Assembly: GCF_021560035.1 (NCBI RefSeq)
Contig: NZ_CP074373.1
Location: 1,608,001 to 1,672,000, forward strand
Length of the DNA stretch: 64,000 nt
Reading direction: 5' to 3'
Origin: Virgibacillus sp. NKC19-16
GTDB lineage: Bacteria; Bacillota; Bacilli; Bacillales; Amphibacillaceae
In this document: in pieces, positions 25,780 through 34,990 of the stretch
Layout of the letters: every line of letters begins with the position of its first letter
How positions within the stretch are numbered: position 1 is the stretch's first letter
Made by a program: the position numbers and the translations under genes
Notes under the pieces: model-generated
The model's input: the letters and a program-made list of their open reading frames with translations, nothing else
What the model was told of the DNA's origin: nothing
Database searches by the model: none

Positions 25780-26562
25780 ATGACAAGGCATAAGGTTGAG
25801 ATATGTGGTGTTGATACATCGAAACTACCTGTATTAAAAAATGAAGAAATGCGCAAGTTGTTTGTAAAAATGCAAGAAGGGGACGGGGAGTCTGCACGTG
25901 AAGAACTGGTAAATGGAAACCTGCGTCTCGTATTAAGTGTCATTCAACGATTTAATAATCGTGGTGAATATGTTGATGATTTATTTCAAGTAGGCTGTAT
26001 TGGCTTAATGAAATCCATTGACAACTTTGACTTATCACATAATGTTAGATTTTCGACATATGCTGTTCCAATGATTATCGGTGAAATAAGACGTTATTTA
26101 AGAGATAACAATCCGATTCGGGTATCGAGATCCTTACGTGATATAGCTTATAAAGCATTGCAAGTAAGGGAAAAATTAATTAGCAAAACATCAAAGGAAC
26201 CTACACCAGTGGAGATTGCCGAAGAGATGGGCATCCCACATTCCGAAATTGTGTTTGCAATGGATGCTATTCAAGATCCTGTATCATTATATGAACCAAT
26301 TTATAATGATGGAGGGGATCCCATATTTGTTTTGGATCAGATAAGTGATGAAAAAGATAAGGATTCTACATGGGCAGATAAACTTTCCTTAAAGGAAGGT
26401 ATGTACCAGTTGAACGAAAGAGAAGAGATGATATTAAATAAACGTTTTTTCCAAGGGAAAACCCAAATGGAAGTAGCTGATGAAATCGGTATTTCACAAG
26501 CCCAGGTCTCCCGCCTGGAAAAAGCCGCCATCAGCCAGATGAATAAGCAAATGTTTGAATAA
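25780..26562 (+). CDS. sigG: RNA polymerase sigma factor SigG
   Basis: A 260-residue sigma-70 factor, late forespore sigma; the length equals that of B. subtilis SigG. Region 2 carries NNRGEYVDDLFQVGCIGLMKSIDNFDLSHNVRFSTYA, region 3 includes EPTPVEIAEEMGI, and region 4 ends TQMEVADEIGISQAQVSRLEKAA. The start MTRHKVEICGVDTSKLPVL is typical. It lies 124 nt after sigE with no terminator between, so read-through from the spoIIG promoter is expected, which makes the masking hairpin meaningful. It is followed by a strong terminator. Confidence 0.97.
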   Translation: MTRHKVEICGVDTSKLPVLKNEEMRKLFVKMQEGDGESAREELVNGNLRLVLSVIQRFNNRGEYVDDLFQVGCIGLMKSIDNFDLSHNVRFSTYAVPMIIGEIRRYLRDNNPIRVSRSLRDIAYKALQVREKLISKTSKEPTPVEIAEEMGIPHSEIVFAMDAIQDPVSLYEPIYNDGGDPIFVLDQISDEKDKDSTWADKLSLKEGMYQLNEREEMILNKRFFQGKTQMEVADEIGISQAQVSRLEKAAISQMNKQMFE

Positions 26563-26581
26563 AAAACGCAAGATACTCAAG

Positions 26582-26623
26582 AGCAAAAGGAATGGGTGAA
26601 TGAAACCCATTCCTTTTGCTTTT
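26582..26623 (+). terminator. sigG terminator
   Basis: A perfect stem of at least 16 bp (26582-26597 with 26605-26620) has a 7-nt loop and a short T run. It ends the spoIIG-sigG region. Confidence 0.9.
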
Positions 26624-26679
26624 CCTGTTTTTAATCTATAAATTTATGCATATATATAGAGTAAGGTGGTGTGAGTGGA

Positions 26680-26952
26680 ATGATAAAATTATCCGAATTG
26701 CAAACGAAAGAGGTTATTGTTATTGATGATGGAAGTAGACTTGGGCATATATCCGATTTGGAAATTGATAAAGACAGAGGTAAAATACTTGCTATTGTAA
26801 TTATTTTAAAGGAAAAGAAAAGCGGGATGTTTGGAAAGCCGGACGAATTGATTATTCATTGGGAGCAAATTGTAAGGGTTGGCGCGGATGTCATTCTTGT
26901 TAAAGAGGTACAACATCCAGAGTTGTATGCAGAGCCTTTTGTAAATGAATAA
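26680..26952 (+). CDS. ylmC: YlmC/YmxH family sporulation protein (PRC-barrel)
   Basis: A 90-residue small beta-rich protein of the YlmC/YmxH family, related to PRC-barrel domains (segments LGHISDLEIDKDRGKILAIV and DELIIHWEQIVRVGADVILV). Its molecular job is unknown; paralogues are made during sporulation. The ATG at 26680 is preferred because AAGGTGGT lies 9 nt upstream; the GTG at 26671 overlaps that site. It sits between sigG and ylmD as in B. subtilis, where ylmA is also found but here is missing. Confidence 0.88.
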   Translation: MIKLSELQTKEVIVIDDGSRLGHISDLEIDKDRGKILAIVIILKEKKSGMFGKPDELIIHWEQIVRVGADVILVKEVQHPELYAEPFVNE

Positions 26953-27011
26953 AAAGTTAGTGTGGATTATGGTAAAATGGTACGAGTAGACTTTTAGGAG
27001 GTTGTAATCCA

Positions 27012-27821
27012 ATGACAGAACCGTTTAAACAATCAAATGAATCCTATTTACATATAGAAAAGTGGCAAAAATTAAATCCCAAGCTACATGCTGGATTTAC
27101 GACCAGAAACGGGGGGGTTAGCCAACCTCCTTTTGATACATTAAACTGTGGATTGCATGTTCAGGATGAATACGATCATGTCAACCTAAACCGACAAATT
27201 TTAGCCAAACATTTGACGATTCCGTTGAAAAATTGGGTGGCGGGGGAACAGACTCATCAAACAACTGTAAAAATAGTTGGTCCTGAAGATAAGGGAAAAG
27301 GAGCTGCTTCCCACCAGAGTTCTATTAAAAGCACAGATGGTTTGATTACAAAAGAGCGAGGAATATTATGCACTGCTTTTTTTGCTGATTGTGTGCCTTT
27401 ATACTTTTTTGACCCTAAACATGAGTTCATCGGTATTGCTCATGCAGGATGGAAGGGATCTGTAAATCGCATTGGCGGGCAAATGGTTCAGAAATTGCAA
27501 ACGGTAGGTGTAAATCCTGCTGATCTTTTAGTAGCCATAGGTCCCTGTATCTCGCAACAATGTTATGAAGTTGATGAAAATGTTATAAGGCACCTAACGC
27601 TACAGGATAGGGAAAAAACAGTCATTTCTAGAGGAAATAATCGTTATTTGTTAGATTTAAAACAGTTAAATGTAGAAATTCTTTTGCAATGTGGTGTATT
27701 ACGTAATAATATAGATGTAACAAATTATTGCACGTTTCAAGATGATGCGCTATTTTTTTCACATCGACGGGATAAAGGAAAAACAGGGAGGATGCTAGGT
27801 TTTCTAGGCTTTACAACTTGA
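27012..27821 (+). CDS. ylmD: Multicopper-oxidase-like / purine nucleoside phosphorylase family protein YlmD (YfiH)
   Basis: A 269-residue protein of the YfiH/LACC1 family. The family metal-site residues are present in FADCVPLYFFD, HAGWKGSVNRIGG and the GPCISQQCYEVDE block. Family members, first annotated as polyphenol oxidases, were later shown to have purine nucleoside phosphorylase and related activity. An AGGAGG ribosome site precedes the ATG at 27012. A possible extended -10 (TGGTAAAAT, 26970-26978) just upstream could start the ylmD-ylmH group. Confidence 0.9.
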   Translation: MTEPFKQSNESYLHIEKWQKLNPKLHAGFTTRNGGVSQPPFDTLNCGLHVQDEYDHVNLNRQILAKHLTIPLKNWVAGEQTHQTTVKIVGPEDKGKGAASHQSSIKSTDGLITKERGILCTAFFADCVPLYFFDPKHEFIGIAHAGWKGSVNRIGGQMVQKLQTVGVNPADLLVAIGPCISQQCYEVDENVIRHLTLQDREKTVISRGNNRYLLDLKQLNVEILLQCGVLRNNIDVTNYCTFQDDALFFSHRRDKGKTGRMLGFLGFTT

Positions 27822-27848
27822 CTTACGTGGGGAGGAGAATTGGTAATA

Positions 27849-28517
27849 ATGGATGTAGCAACAAATCTAAGAATTATTCAAAATAATATAAGACAAGCTT
27901 GTGAAAAAAGTAATCGAATTCCTGATGAAATAACAGTTATAGGTGTTACGAAATATGTTACAATAGAACGAACAAAAGAAGCAATTACCACTGGAATTAA
28001 AAACCTTGGCGAAAATCGTTTGGAAGGATTTCTGGAAAAATACAATCATATTGGTAGCGAAGTGAAATGGCATTTTATTGGTACCCTGCAATCAAGAAAA
28101 GTTAAAGATGTAATCGACAAGGTAGATGCTATTCATTCGTTGGATCGCCTATCACTTGCTAAGGAAATAGATAAGCGAGCAAGTAAAAAAATCGACTGTT
28201 TTATTCAGGTTAATGTGAGTGGAGAAGAATCAAAACATGGCCTGCAACCAGAAGGTGTTATCTCTTTTATAAAGGATATTCAGAAGTATAAGCATATTCG
28301 TGTTGTTGGATTGATGACAATGGCACCCCATTTAGAAGATAAAGAACGTTTAAGGGGGATTTTTAAAAGACTAGCAGCCATAAGAGATGCAGTTAAACTG
28401 GAAAATTTGTCCAATGCGCCTTGTGAATTTCTATCTATGGGAATGAGTAATGATTATGAAATTGCTATTGAGGAGGGTGCTACACATATACGGATCGGTT
28501 CAAATCTAGTAGGATAA
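27849..28517 (+). CDS. ylmE: PLP-homeostasis protein YlmE (YggS/PROSC family)
   Basis: A 222-residue single-domain alanine-racemase-fold protein that binds pyridoxal phosphate; the PLP lysine is in VIGVTKYV near residue 36. Other family blocks are NLGENRLEGFLEKY, VKWHFIGTLQSRK and the ending LSMGMSNDYEIAIEEGATHI. The family keeps PLP and amino-acid pools in balance. The ATG at 27849 fits homologues; a TTG at 27840 is only 2 nt from the GGAGGAG ribosome site. It belongs to the ylmD-ylmH operon. Confidence 0.92.
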   Translation: MDVATNLRIIQNNIRQACEKSNRIPDEITVIGVTKYVTIERTKEAITTGIKNLGENRLEGFLEKYNHIGSEVKWHFIGTLQSRKVKDVIDKVDAIHSLDRLSLAKEIDKRASKKIDCFIQVNVSGEESKHGLQPEGVISFIKDIQKYKHIRVVGLMTMAPHLEDKERLRGIFKRLAAIRDAVKLENLSNAPCEFLSMGMSNDYEIAIEEGATHIRIGSNLVG

Positions 28518-28538
28518 TATTATGAGTGAGGTGAGCGT

Positions 28539-28973
28539 ATGAGCTTTAAAAATAAAATTAAAAATTATTTCACGATGGATGATGAATATGAATACGATTA
28601 TACAGCAGATGAAGCAGATGAGGCGGAAAATAAGTCAAATGCAACTCAGAAAAATCAAAATGTAGTCAATCTAACCAGCTTGCACCAGCCTACATCGAAG
28701 GTTGTACTTTATGAGCCAAGGTCATACAATGAAGCACAGGAAATAGCAGATAACATTGTAAATAGAAGAGCTGTTGTTATAAATCTACAGCGTTTGGATA
28801 GCACACAGGCAAAAAGAGTTGTTGATTTTCTTAGCGGTACCGTCTATGCTGTGAACGGAGATATTCAAAAGCTTGGATCTGAAACATTCTTATGCACCCC
28901 TGATAATGTAGATGTATCCGGTACAATATCTGAAACATATGTGGAGGAAGATGAATTTGAAAAAGGATGGTAG
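28539..28973 (+). CDS. sepF: Cell division protein SepF
   Basis: A 144-residue protein: N-terminal amphipathic membrane-binding helix ([13 protein letters not shown]), an acidic linker (15-45) and the C-terminal SepF domain (about 53-135) with [26 protein letters not shown]. It bundles and tethers FtsZ filaments, overlapping in function with FtsA. GAGGTG lies 5-10 nt before the ATG. It is in the same operon as ylmE and ylmG. Confidence 0.95.
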   Translation: MSFKNKIKNYFTMDDEYEYDYTADEADEAENKSNATQKNQNVVNLTSLHQPTSKVVLYEPRSYNEAQEIADNIVNRRAVVINLQRLDSTQAKRVVDFLSGTVYAVNGDIQKLGSETFLCTPDNVDVSGTISETYVEEDEFEKGW

Positions 28974-28979
28974 TAATCA

Positions 28980-29246
28980 ATGATCCAGTTACTTAATTTA
29001 TTAGATACAGCTTTAACGATTTACAGTTTTGGCTTAATTATTTACATTTTTATGTCATGGTTTCCAGGGGCCCGGGAATCATCTTTTGGTGTTTTTTTAG
29101 CAAAGATATGTGAGCCATACCTGGAAATATTCCGCCGATTTATTCCACCATTAGGCATGATTGATTTATCCCCGCTTGTAGCTATTTTTGTGATCCATTT
29201 TGCGAGAATGGGGCTATATGAACTGTTTAACATGTTGTTCTTCTAA
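28980..29246 (+). CDS. ylmG: YggT-family membrane protein YlmG
   Basis: An 88-residue protein with two membrane helices (about 4-28 and 62-86) and the conserved middle segment CEPYLEIFRRFIPPLGMIDLSP, the YggT signature. Family members in bacteria and chloroplasts affect division or nucleoid distribution. It starts 6 nt after sepF, so the two are translationally coupled. Confidence 0.93.
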   Translation: MIQLLNLLDTALTIYSFGLIIYIFMSWFPGARESSFGVFLAKICEPYLEIFRRFIPPLGMIDLSPLVAIFVIHFARMGLYELFNMLFF

Positions 29247-29257
29247 GGGGTGGTAAA

Positions 29258-30031
29258 ATGGATATATATCAACATTTTCGAAAAGAAGAGCAGCCATTCA
29301 TTGACAAAGTATTATCTTGGATAGAACAGGTTGAAAGAACGTATCAGATGAAGATAACGGATTTCCTTGATCCAAGAGAACAGCAAATTATGAATTTATT
29401 AATTGGGGATAATAGTGATGTCAGCATCTACCAGCATGGCGGCGGCCAGTATGCTGAACGAAGGCGTGCTGTAATACTACCCCCATATGAAGAGATATCT
29501 GACGAAGTTTTTCAGCTTACGTTAGTAGAGGCATATTATCAAGATAAATTTATATCACTGGAACATCGTGACGTGATGGGAGCATTTTTATCGCTTGGAA
29601 TAAAACGAAAAAAGCTTGGTGATATAGTAGTTGAGGGCGGAGTCATTCAAATTATAATGGCAGATGAAATTGCACCTTTTGTATTAGCTAACCTAACTGC
29701 CATTAAGAAAGCGAAAATAAGGCTAGAGGAAAAACCTCTCACCGCATTAATGGAAAAGAAAACGGAGTGGGATGAAACAGATAACACAGTCTCCTCATTG
29801 CGGTTAGATACTGTGTTAAAAGAGATTTATAATATCTCTAGAAAAGACGCCGGGCAATTTATTAAAAAACTTCAGGTGAAAGTAAATTTTAAAGTAGTTG
29901 ACGATGGAAAGTTTGGTTTACAGGAAGGCGATTTAATTTCAGTACGTGGAAAAGGAAGAAGTAAACTCGTATCCATAAATGGACAAACAAAGAAGGACAA
30001 GTGGAAAATAACCACGGCAATATTAAAATAA
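29258..30031 (+). CDS. ylmH: S4-domain RNA-binding protein YlmH
   Basis: A 257-residue protein, the same length as in B. subtilis. The C-terminal S4 domain (about 180-245) has LRLDTVLKEIYNISRKDAGQFIKKLQVKVN; the N-terminal part contains the family segment VMGAFLSLGIKRKKLGDI. It binds the ribosome or rRNA; family work in recent years links YlmH to rescue of stalled 50S-peptidyl-tRNA complexes, together with RqcH, which is also encoded in this window. Ribosome site AAGGGGTGG. Confidence 0.94.
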   Translation: MDIYQHFRKEEQPFIDKVLSWIEQVERTYQMKITDFLDPREQQIMNLLIGDNSDVSIYQHGGGQYAERRRAVILPPYEEISDEVFQLTLVEAYYQDKFISLEHRDVMGAFLSLGIKRKKLGDIVVEGGVIQIIMADEIAPFVLANLTAIKKAKIRLEEKPLTALMEKKTEWDETDNTVSSLRLDTVLKEIYNISRKDAGQFIKKLQVKVNFKVVDDGKFGLQEGDLISVRGKGRSKLVSINGQTKKDKWKITTAILK

Positions 30032-30063
30032 TTTCATACTACATGCAGGAATTAACCGATTTT

Positions 30064-30070
30064 TGTCGAA
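30064..30070 (+). promoter_or_regulatory. Candidate Spo0A box upstream of divIVA
   Basis: TGTCGAA (30064-30070) is an exact Spo0A-box core, 72 nt before the divIVA start. A TATAAT (30108-30113) lies downstream but has no good -35. A 7-base match is expected several times by chance in 64 kb, so this is only a candidate. Confidence 0.3.
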
Positions 30071-30135
30071 TATATGCTTAATGTATGTTTTCATAAACGT
30101 TAATGTCTATAATTTTCCCTAAGGAGGTGGCCAAT

Positions 30136-30639
30136 GTGCCATTAACACCATTAGATATTCATAATAAAGAGTTTACCAGAAGTTTTCGTGGGTATGATGA
30201 AGATGAAGTGAATGAATTCCTAGACCAAGTAATCAAAGATTATGAAGCAGTAATCAGAGAAAAGAAAGACTTTAAGGAAAAAGTGGATCAATTGGAAGAA
30301 AAGCTTGGACACTTTACCAATATTGAAGAAACGTTAAACAAATCCATTTTAGTTGCTCAAGAGACTGCTGAAGAAGTAAAAGGCAGTGCGACAAAAGAGT
30401 CTAAATTAATTATAAAAGAAGCAGAAAAGAATGCCGATCGAATCATAAATGAAGCATTAAGCAAATCACGTCGTATATCTATGGATGTGGAAGAGTTAAA
30501 GAAACAGGCAAAGGTATTTCGGACACGTTTGAAAATGCTTGTTGAAGCTCAGCTGGATATGATTGACACAAACGATTGGGAAGATTTATTTGACGAGGAA
30601 TTGGGTGAAGATCTTGAGCTGGCAGAAAATAAGTCATAG
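30136..30639 (+). CDS. divIVA: Cell division initiation and pole protein DivIVA
   Basis: A 167-residue coiled-coil protein. The N-terminal lipid-binding domain begins MPLTPLDIHNKEFTRSFRGYD, with F17 and R18 in the loop that inserts into curved membrane, followed by two coiled-coil stretches (about 30-60 and 70-150). It marks division sites and poles, placing MinCD and, in sporulation, the chromosome via RacA. The GTG at 30136 (read as Met) with AAGGAGGT 7 nt upstream matches the family; the ATG at 30103 would add 11 residues. Confidence 0.96.
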   Translation: MPLTPLDIHNKEFTRSFRGYDEDEVNEFLDQVIKDYEAVIREKKDFKEKVDQLEEKLGHFTNIEETLNKSILVAQETAEEVKGSATKESKLIIKEAEKNADRIINEALSKSRRISMDVEELKKQAKVFRTRLKMLVEAQLDMIDTNDWEDLFDEELGEDLELAENKS

Positions 30640-30642
30640 ATC

Positions 30643-30671
30643 TTGACGTCCCGCGGAATTTTACATATAAT
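30643..30671 (+). promoter_or_regulatory. SigA promoter of ileS
   Basis: TTGACG (30643-30648), a 17-nt spacer and a perfect TATAAT (30666-30671). It starts 3 nt after the divIVA stop and reads into the T-box leader. Confidence 0.85.
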
Positions 30672-30711
30672 TCATACACATAAAGTTCTAATTTGATAAT
30701 AACATGCATAG

Positions 30712-30954
30712 ATAGAGCCAGTATAAAGGTTTGTACTGATTAGCGAATCGGGGTATGGTGAAAGCCCGATACAGTAAGCCTTTAGAAAATCACTCTTGAG
30801 CATCCATTGTGAATTTTTAGTAGGAATGGACGATTTATTCCCGTTACGAATATCGAGTGAATGTAAATTAATAGCTAATTAATAGCTAGTTTACATTTAT
30901 AAGGGTGGTACCGCGAGTCTTCTCGTCCCTTTTGGGATGCAGGGGGCTTTTTTG
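30712..30954 (+). promoter_or_regulatory. T-box riboswitch of ileS (isoleucine tRNA sensor)
   Basis: The T-box core AAGGGTGGTACCGCG is at 30901-30915. Stem I spans roughly 30713-30805, and the probable specifier codon ATC (Ile) is at 30789-30791. The terminator is a long stem (30916-30929 with 30934-30948, one bulge and several G-U pairs) with six T (30948-30953). Uncharged tRNA-Ile should pair with the specifier and the T-box bulge and allow transcription of ileS. Confidence 0.95.
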
Positions 30955-30985
30955 TTTAGTGGCAGATAAGAAGGAGGAAGTATTT

Positions 30986-33742
30986 ATGGATTATAAAGAT
31001 ACATTGTTAATGCCAAAAACGTCATTTCCAATGCGTGGTAATTTGCCGAATAAGGAACCAAAAAGGCAAGAACACTGGGATGAGGAAAATTTATATGAAA
31101 AAGTACAGGAAAGAACGAAAGGAAGACCGTTGTTTAATTTACATGATGGCCCACCGTATGCCAATGGTGACTTGCATATTGGCCATGCATTAAATAAAAT
31201 TCTAAAGGATTTTATTACAAGGTATAAATCAATGACTGGCTACTATGCACCATATATTCCGGGATGGGATACCCATGGACTGCCCATTGAAACTGCATTG
31301 ACAAAAAACAAAAAAATTAAGCGTAAAGAAATGAGTATTGTAGCGTTTAGACAGTTATGCGCTGAGTATGCATTGGATCAATTGGACAATCAGCGCAAAC
31401 AGTTTAAATCATTGGGTGTTCGTGGTGATTGGGATAACCCATATGTAACCTTAACAAAGGATTATGAGGCCGCCCAAATTAAAGTATTTGGAGAAATGGC
31501 CAAAAAAGGCTATATCTATAAAGGCTTAAAGCCAGTTTATTGGTCGCCATCATCTGAATCTGCTTTAGCTGAGGCAGAAATAGAATATCATGATAAACGC
31601 TCCCCTTCCATTTATGTTGCATTTGATGTTATAGACGGGAAAGGATTATTTGATGGCGGGGAGAAATTTATTATTTGGACGACAACTCCATGGACGATTC
31701 CGGCTAATCTTGGGATCAGTTTACATCCTGATTTGGAATATGTGGTTGTAGAGGTGAACAAGGAAAAATATATTATCGCACGTTCTCTGCTTGAATCTGT
31801 TTCTGAAGAGCTGGAATGGGAAAACCCACAAGTGATCAAATCATTTAAAGGAGAAGAAGCAGATAAGATTGTTGCAAAACATCCATTTTACGACCGTGAT
31901 TCACTCATCATGCTGGGCGAGCATGTAACAACAGATGCAGGTACTGGTTGTGTGCATACAGCCCCAGGTCATGGGGAAGACGACTTCGTTGTAGCTCGAA
32001 GTTATGGTATTGATGCATTATCTCCTGTTGATGACAGGGGAGTTTTTACAAATGAAGCACCTGGATTTGAAGGACAATTTTATGACAAAGCGAACAAGTC
32101 TATTACAGAAAAACTGGAAGAAGTAGGGGCGTTACTAAAGCTTTCGTTTATTACGCACTCCTACCCACATGATTGGCGGACGAAGAAACCGACGATTTTC
32201 CGTGCAACATCACAATGGTTTGCATCGATTAAGGATTTTCGTCAGGATATTCTGGATGAAATTAGCCGGATTAATTGGTATCCATCATGGGGGGAGACTC
32301 GCCTTCACAACATGGTGCGTGACCGTGAAGACTGGTGTATTTCACGTCAGCGTACATGGGGTGTTCCAATCCCTGTATTTTACGGGGAAGATAATACGCC
32401 TATTATCAATGATGAAACGATTGAACATGTATCCAACTTATTTAGTGAGCATGGTTCTAATGTGTGGTTTGAATGGGGAGCAGCAGATTTATTGCCTGAA
32501 GGATTTACTTCAGAACATAGTCCAAACGGGAAATTCACGAAAGAAACGGATATTATGGATGTATGGTTTGATTCAGGATCATCCCACGAAGCTGTCCTGG
32601 TAGGTCGCCCGTATCATAGACGCCCTGCAGATGTTTATTTAGAAGGTAGTGATCAATATCGTGGCTGGTTCAATTCCTCGATATCTACGTCTGTTGCAGT
32701 TACAGGTAAAGCACCATTTGAAAATATCATTAGTCATGGTTTTGTATTAGATGGTAATGGAAGAAAAATGAGTAAATCTTTAGGAAATGTGATGGTACCA
32801 TCTAAAGTTCAAAAGCAGTTAGGTTCAGATATTTTACGCCTATGGGTTTCCTCCGTTGATTATCAGGGAGATGTGCGTATTTCGCAGGAAATCCTGAAAC
32901 AGACATCCGAAGCGTACCGTAAAATTAGAAACACAATTCGCTTTATGCTTGCAAATTTATCCGATTTTGATCCGAAAACCGATCAAGTACCAGAAACGGA
33001 AATGGAAGAAGCGGATCGATATATGATTCATCGTCTGCAGCAGGTGTTAGGTAATGTACGCCAAAGCTATGAGCAGTTTGAGTATTCGCCGATTTTCCAT
33101 CAAATTCACAATTTCTGTGCGGTTGATTTAAGCTCATTCTACTTGGATTTTGCGAAAGATATATTATACGTCGAGGCAAAGGATAATAAGCGCCGCCTGA
33201 GTATTCAAACAGGGTATTATGAAATTTTAACGACACTGGTTAAATTGTTGACACCCATTATCCCGCATACGACTGATGAAGTATGGGAATATATTCCTGG
33301 TGTAGAAGAAGAGAGTGTGCAGCTAACCGATATCCCTGAGCCAAGGGAAATTTCTGGTATGGCTGAACTGGAACCTAAATGGGATCACTTCATGCATATT
33401 CGTGATGATGTATTAAAAGCATTGGAAGAAGCAAGAAATGAAAAAGTAATCGGGAAATCATTAGAAGCAAAAGTAACACTCGTTCCAAAAGATAACCAAA
33501 CAAAAGAGGTATTACAATCGTTTGATCATCTGCATCAATTTTTAATTGTATCGGAAGCCCGCGTCCGTGATAGCAGTCCAGATGCAAAAGAATATCAGTA
33601 TGTTGATGTTTCCGTTGAGCAACATCCTGGAGAAAAATGTGAGCGTTGCTGGGTAGCATCTGAAACTGTAGGAGAAGATGCGGAACATCCTGGTCTATGC
33701 AGCCGTTGTGCGAGTGTTGTAAAAGAACATTACACTTTATAA
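30986..33742 (+). CDS. ileS: Isoleucyl-tRNA synthetase
   Basis: A 918-residue class I synthetase. HIGH motif [10 protein letters not shown] (about residue 60), editing domain in the middle (about 200-390, with [11 protein letters not shown] and [18 protein letters not shown]), KMSKS motif [10 protein letters not shown] (about 592), anticodon-binding domain and a C-terminal zinc finger with CERCW and CSRC. It is the bacterial IleS1 type, normally mupirocin-sensitive. The ATG at 30986 follows AAGGAGGAAG; an upstream in-frame start lies inside the T-box terminator and is rejected. Confidence 0.98.
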   Translation: MDYKDTLLMPKTSFPMRGNLPNKEPKRQEHWDEENLYEKVQERTKGRPLFNLHDGPPYANGDLHIGHALNKILKDFITRYKSMTGYYAPYIPGWDTHGLPIETALTKNKKIKRKEMSIVAFRQLCAEYALDQLDNQRKQFKSLGVRGDWDNPYVTLTKDYEAAQIKVFGEMAKKGYIYKGLKPVYWSPSSESALAEAEIEYHDKRSPSIYVAFDVIDGKGLFDGGEKFIIWTTTPWTIPANLGISLHPDLEYVVVEVNKEKYIIARSLLESVSEELEWENPQVIKSFKGEEADKIVAKHPFYDRDSLIMLGEHVTTDAGTGCVHTAPGHGEDDFVVARSYGIDALSPVDDRGVFTNEAPGFEGQFYDKANKSITEKLEEVGALLKLSFITHSYPHDWRTKKPTIFRATSQWFASIKDFRQDILDEISRINWYPSWGETRLHNMVRDREDWCISRQRTWGVPIPVFYGEDNTPIINDETIEHVSNLFSEHGSNVWFEWGAADLLPEGFTSEHSPNGKFTKETDIMDVWFDSGSSHEAVLVGRPYHRRPADVYLEGSDQYRGWFNSSISTSVAVTGKAPFENIISHGFVLDGNGRKMSKSLGNVMVPSKVQKQLGSDILRLWVSSVDYQGDVRISQEILKQTSEAYRKIRNTIRFMLANLSDFDPKTDQVPETEMEEADRYMIHRLQQVLGNVRQSYEQFEYSPIFHQIHNFCAVDLSSFYLDFAKDILYVEAKDNKRRLSIQTGYYEILTTLVKLLTPIIPHTTDEVWEYIPGVEEESVQLTDIPEPREISGMAELEPKWDHFMHIRDDVLKALEEARNEKVIGKSLEAKVTLVPKDNQTKEVLQSFDHLHQFLIVSEARVRDSSPDAKEYQYVDVSVEQHPGEKCERCWVASETVGEDAEHPGLCSRCASVVKEHYTL

Positions 33743-33766
33743 CTAACTGAGGGCAACTGAAATGTT

Positions 33767-33812
33767 AAAAAGACGACTTACATTCATTTTTGGATGAATA
33801 GTCGTCTTTTTT
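33767..33812 (+). terminator. ileS terminator
   Basis: Nested stems: AGACGACT (33771-33778) with 33800-33807, and an inner CATTCAT/ATGAAT pairing, followed by six T. It lies about 25 nt after ileS. Confidence 0.9.
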
Positions 33813-33931
33813 ATGTTTTCTCGAACCATCTTAGTTAATTTATTCCATCTAAAAACACATCATTTGAAAGTTCATCCTAAATACCATAAGATAAATATTT
33901 GTTTGATTAAAGTGGTTTAGGAGATGAGCGT

Positions 33932-34864
33932 ATGAAAGGTATGTTTCAAAATAAATGGTCGGTTATTGCGATTGCAGTATTTTGCTCAGTGCTTTGGGGA
34001 AGTGCGTTTCCAGTTCTTAAAGTAAGTTATGAGGAACTGCAAATGGCACCGGATGATGTGATCGCGAAGATTGTGTTTGCGGGTATGCGCTTTTTACTTG
34101 CGGGTCTAATTGTTTTAGCATTTTTATTATTTATGAGCCCAAGAAGTATTTTGGTAACACGTAAACAGTTTGTGGTGCTGATTATTTTGGGTGTTGTGCA
34201 AACAACACTACAGTATTTCTTCTTCTACAATGGTTTAGCAAAAGTCTCCGGGATGCAAGGTGCAATTCTGTCATCGAGCGGGACATTCTTCACGGTGCTT
34301 CTGGCACATTACTTTTATAAAAATGATCGGATGAACTGGAAAAAGGCATTTGGTTTGATTGCTGGTTTTTCAGGTATTATTGTTGCCAATTGGGGACAGG
34401 AGCTTCAGCCCAGTTTTCACTGGGACGGGGAAGGATTTATGATCCTTGCTGGTTTAACAAGTGCGATTGCGACGATTATGGCAAAGGAAATGGCGACTGG
34501 TATTCACCCGTTTGCTATCACAGGCTGGCAGTTGAGCTTGGGAGCAGGGATTCTGCTAATCATAGGTTTGCCTCAATTAAGTACAGGTGCGATGTTATGG
34601 ACGCCGCTTGGATGGGGGTTATTTATCTATTCAGCACTACTTTCGGCAGTTGCATTCGCCTTATGGTATTCGATGTTGAAATATAATAACGCTGGTGAAC
34701 TAAGTATGTACAAGTTTATTGTTCCAGTGTCCGGTTCGTTATTATCCGCTATATTTATTCCCGGCGAGCGATTGAATTTCTTTATTTTAGCTGCGATAGC
34801 ATTGGTTGCTGTTGGAATTATTGTAGTGAATTACCGCGGTCGGCGCACGAGGAAACAGATATGA
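33932..34864 (+). CDS. EamA/DMT-family transporter
   Basis: A 310-residue membrane protein with ten predicted helices in two EamA repeats (about 10-150 and 160-300). Typical blocks are WGSAFPVLKVSYEEL near the start and ALLSAVAFALWYSMLKYNNAGELS in the second half. The family exports metabolites or amino acids; the substrate cannot be told. It stands between ileS and lspA, where B. subtilis has ylyA, so this is a local gene replacement or insertion. GGAGATGAG precedes the ATG. Confidence 0.88.
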   Translation: MKGMFQNKWSVIAIAVFCSVLWGSAFPVLKVSYEELQMAPDDVIAKIVFAGMRFLLAGLIVLAFLLFMSPRSILVTRKQFVVLIILGVVQTTLQYFFFYNGLAKVSGMQGAILSSSGTFFTVLLAHYFYKNDRMNWKKAFGLIAGFSGIIVANWGQELQPSFHWDGEGFMILAGLTSAIATIMAKEMATGIHPFAITGWQLSLGAGILLIIGLPQLSTGAMLWTPLGWGLFIYSALLSAVAFALWYSMLKYNNAGELSMYKFIVPVSGSLLSAIFIPGERLNFFILAAIALVAVGIIVVNYRGRRTRKQI

Positions 34865-34926
34865 TAAAAGAAAGGAATCATCTTGTTTCGATCAAAACTT
34901 GACATATACCAGTTCTACCATTGTCC

Positions 34927-34955
34927 TTGAAAAATGTTGGTTTAACGTTTAAGAT
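34927..34955 (+). promoter_or_regulatory. Possible SigA promoter of lspA-rluD
   Basis: TTGAAA (34927-34932), a 17-nt spacer and TAAGAT (34950-34955, 4 of 6), 35 nt before lspA. A perfect TTGACA at 34899 has no -10 at a usable distance. Confidence 0.4.
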
Positions 34956-34990
34956 TAAAAAGACTGAGAGTAGAAATCGGGGGACATGGG

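Noticed and set aside
34899-34904. Perfect TTGACA before lspA
   Set aside because: No -10-like hexamer lies 16-19 nt downstream; the TTGAAA at 34927 fits better.
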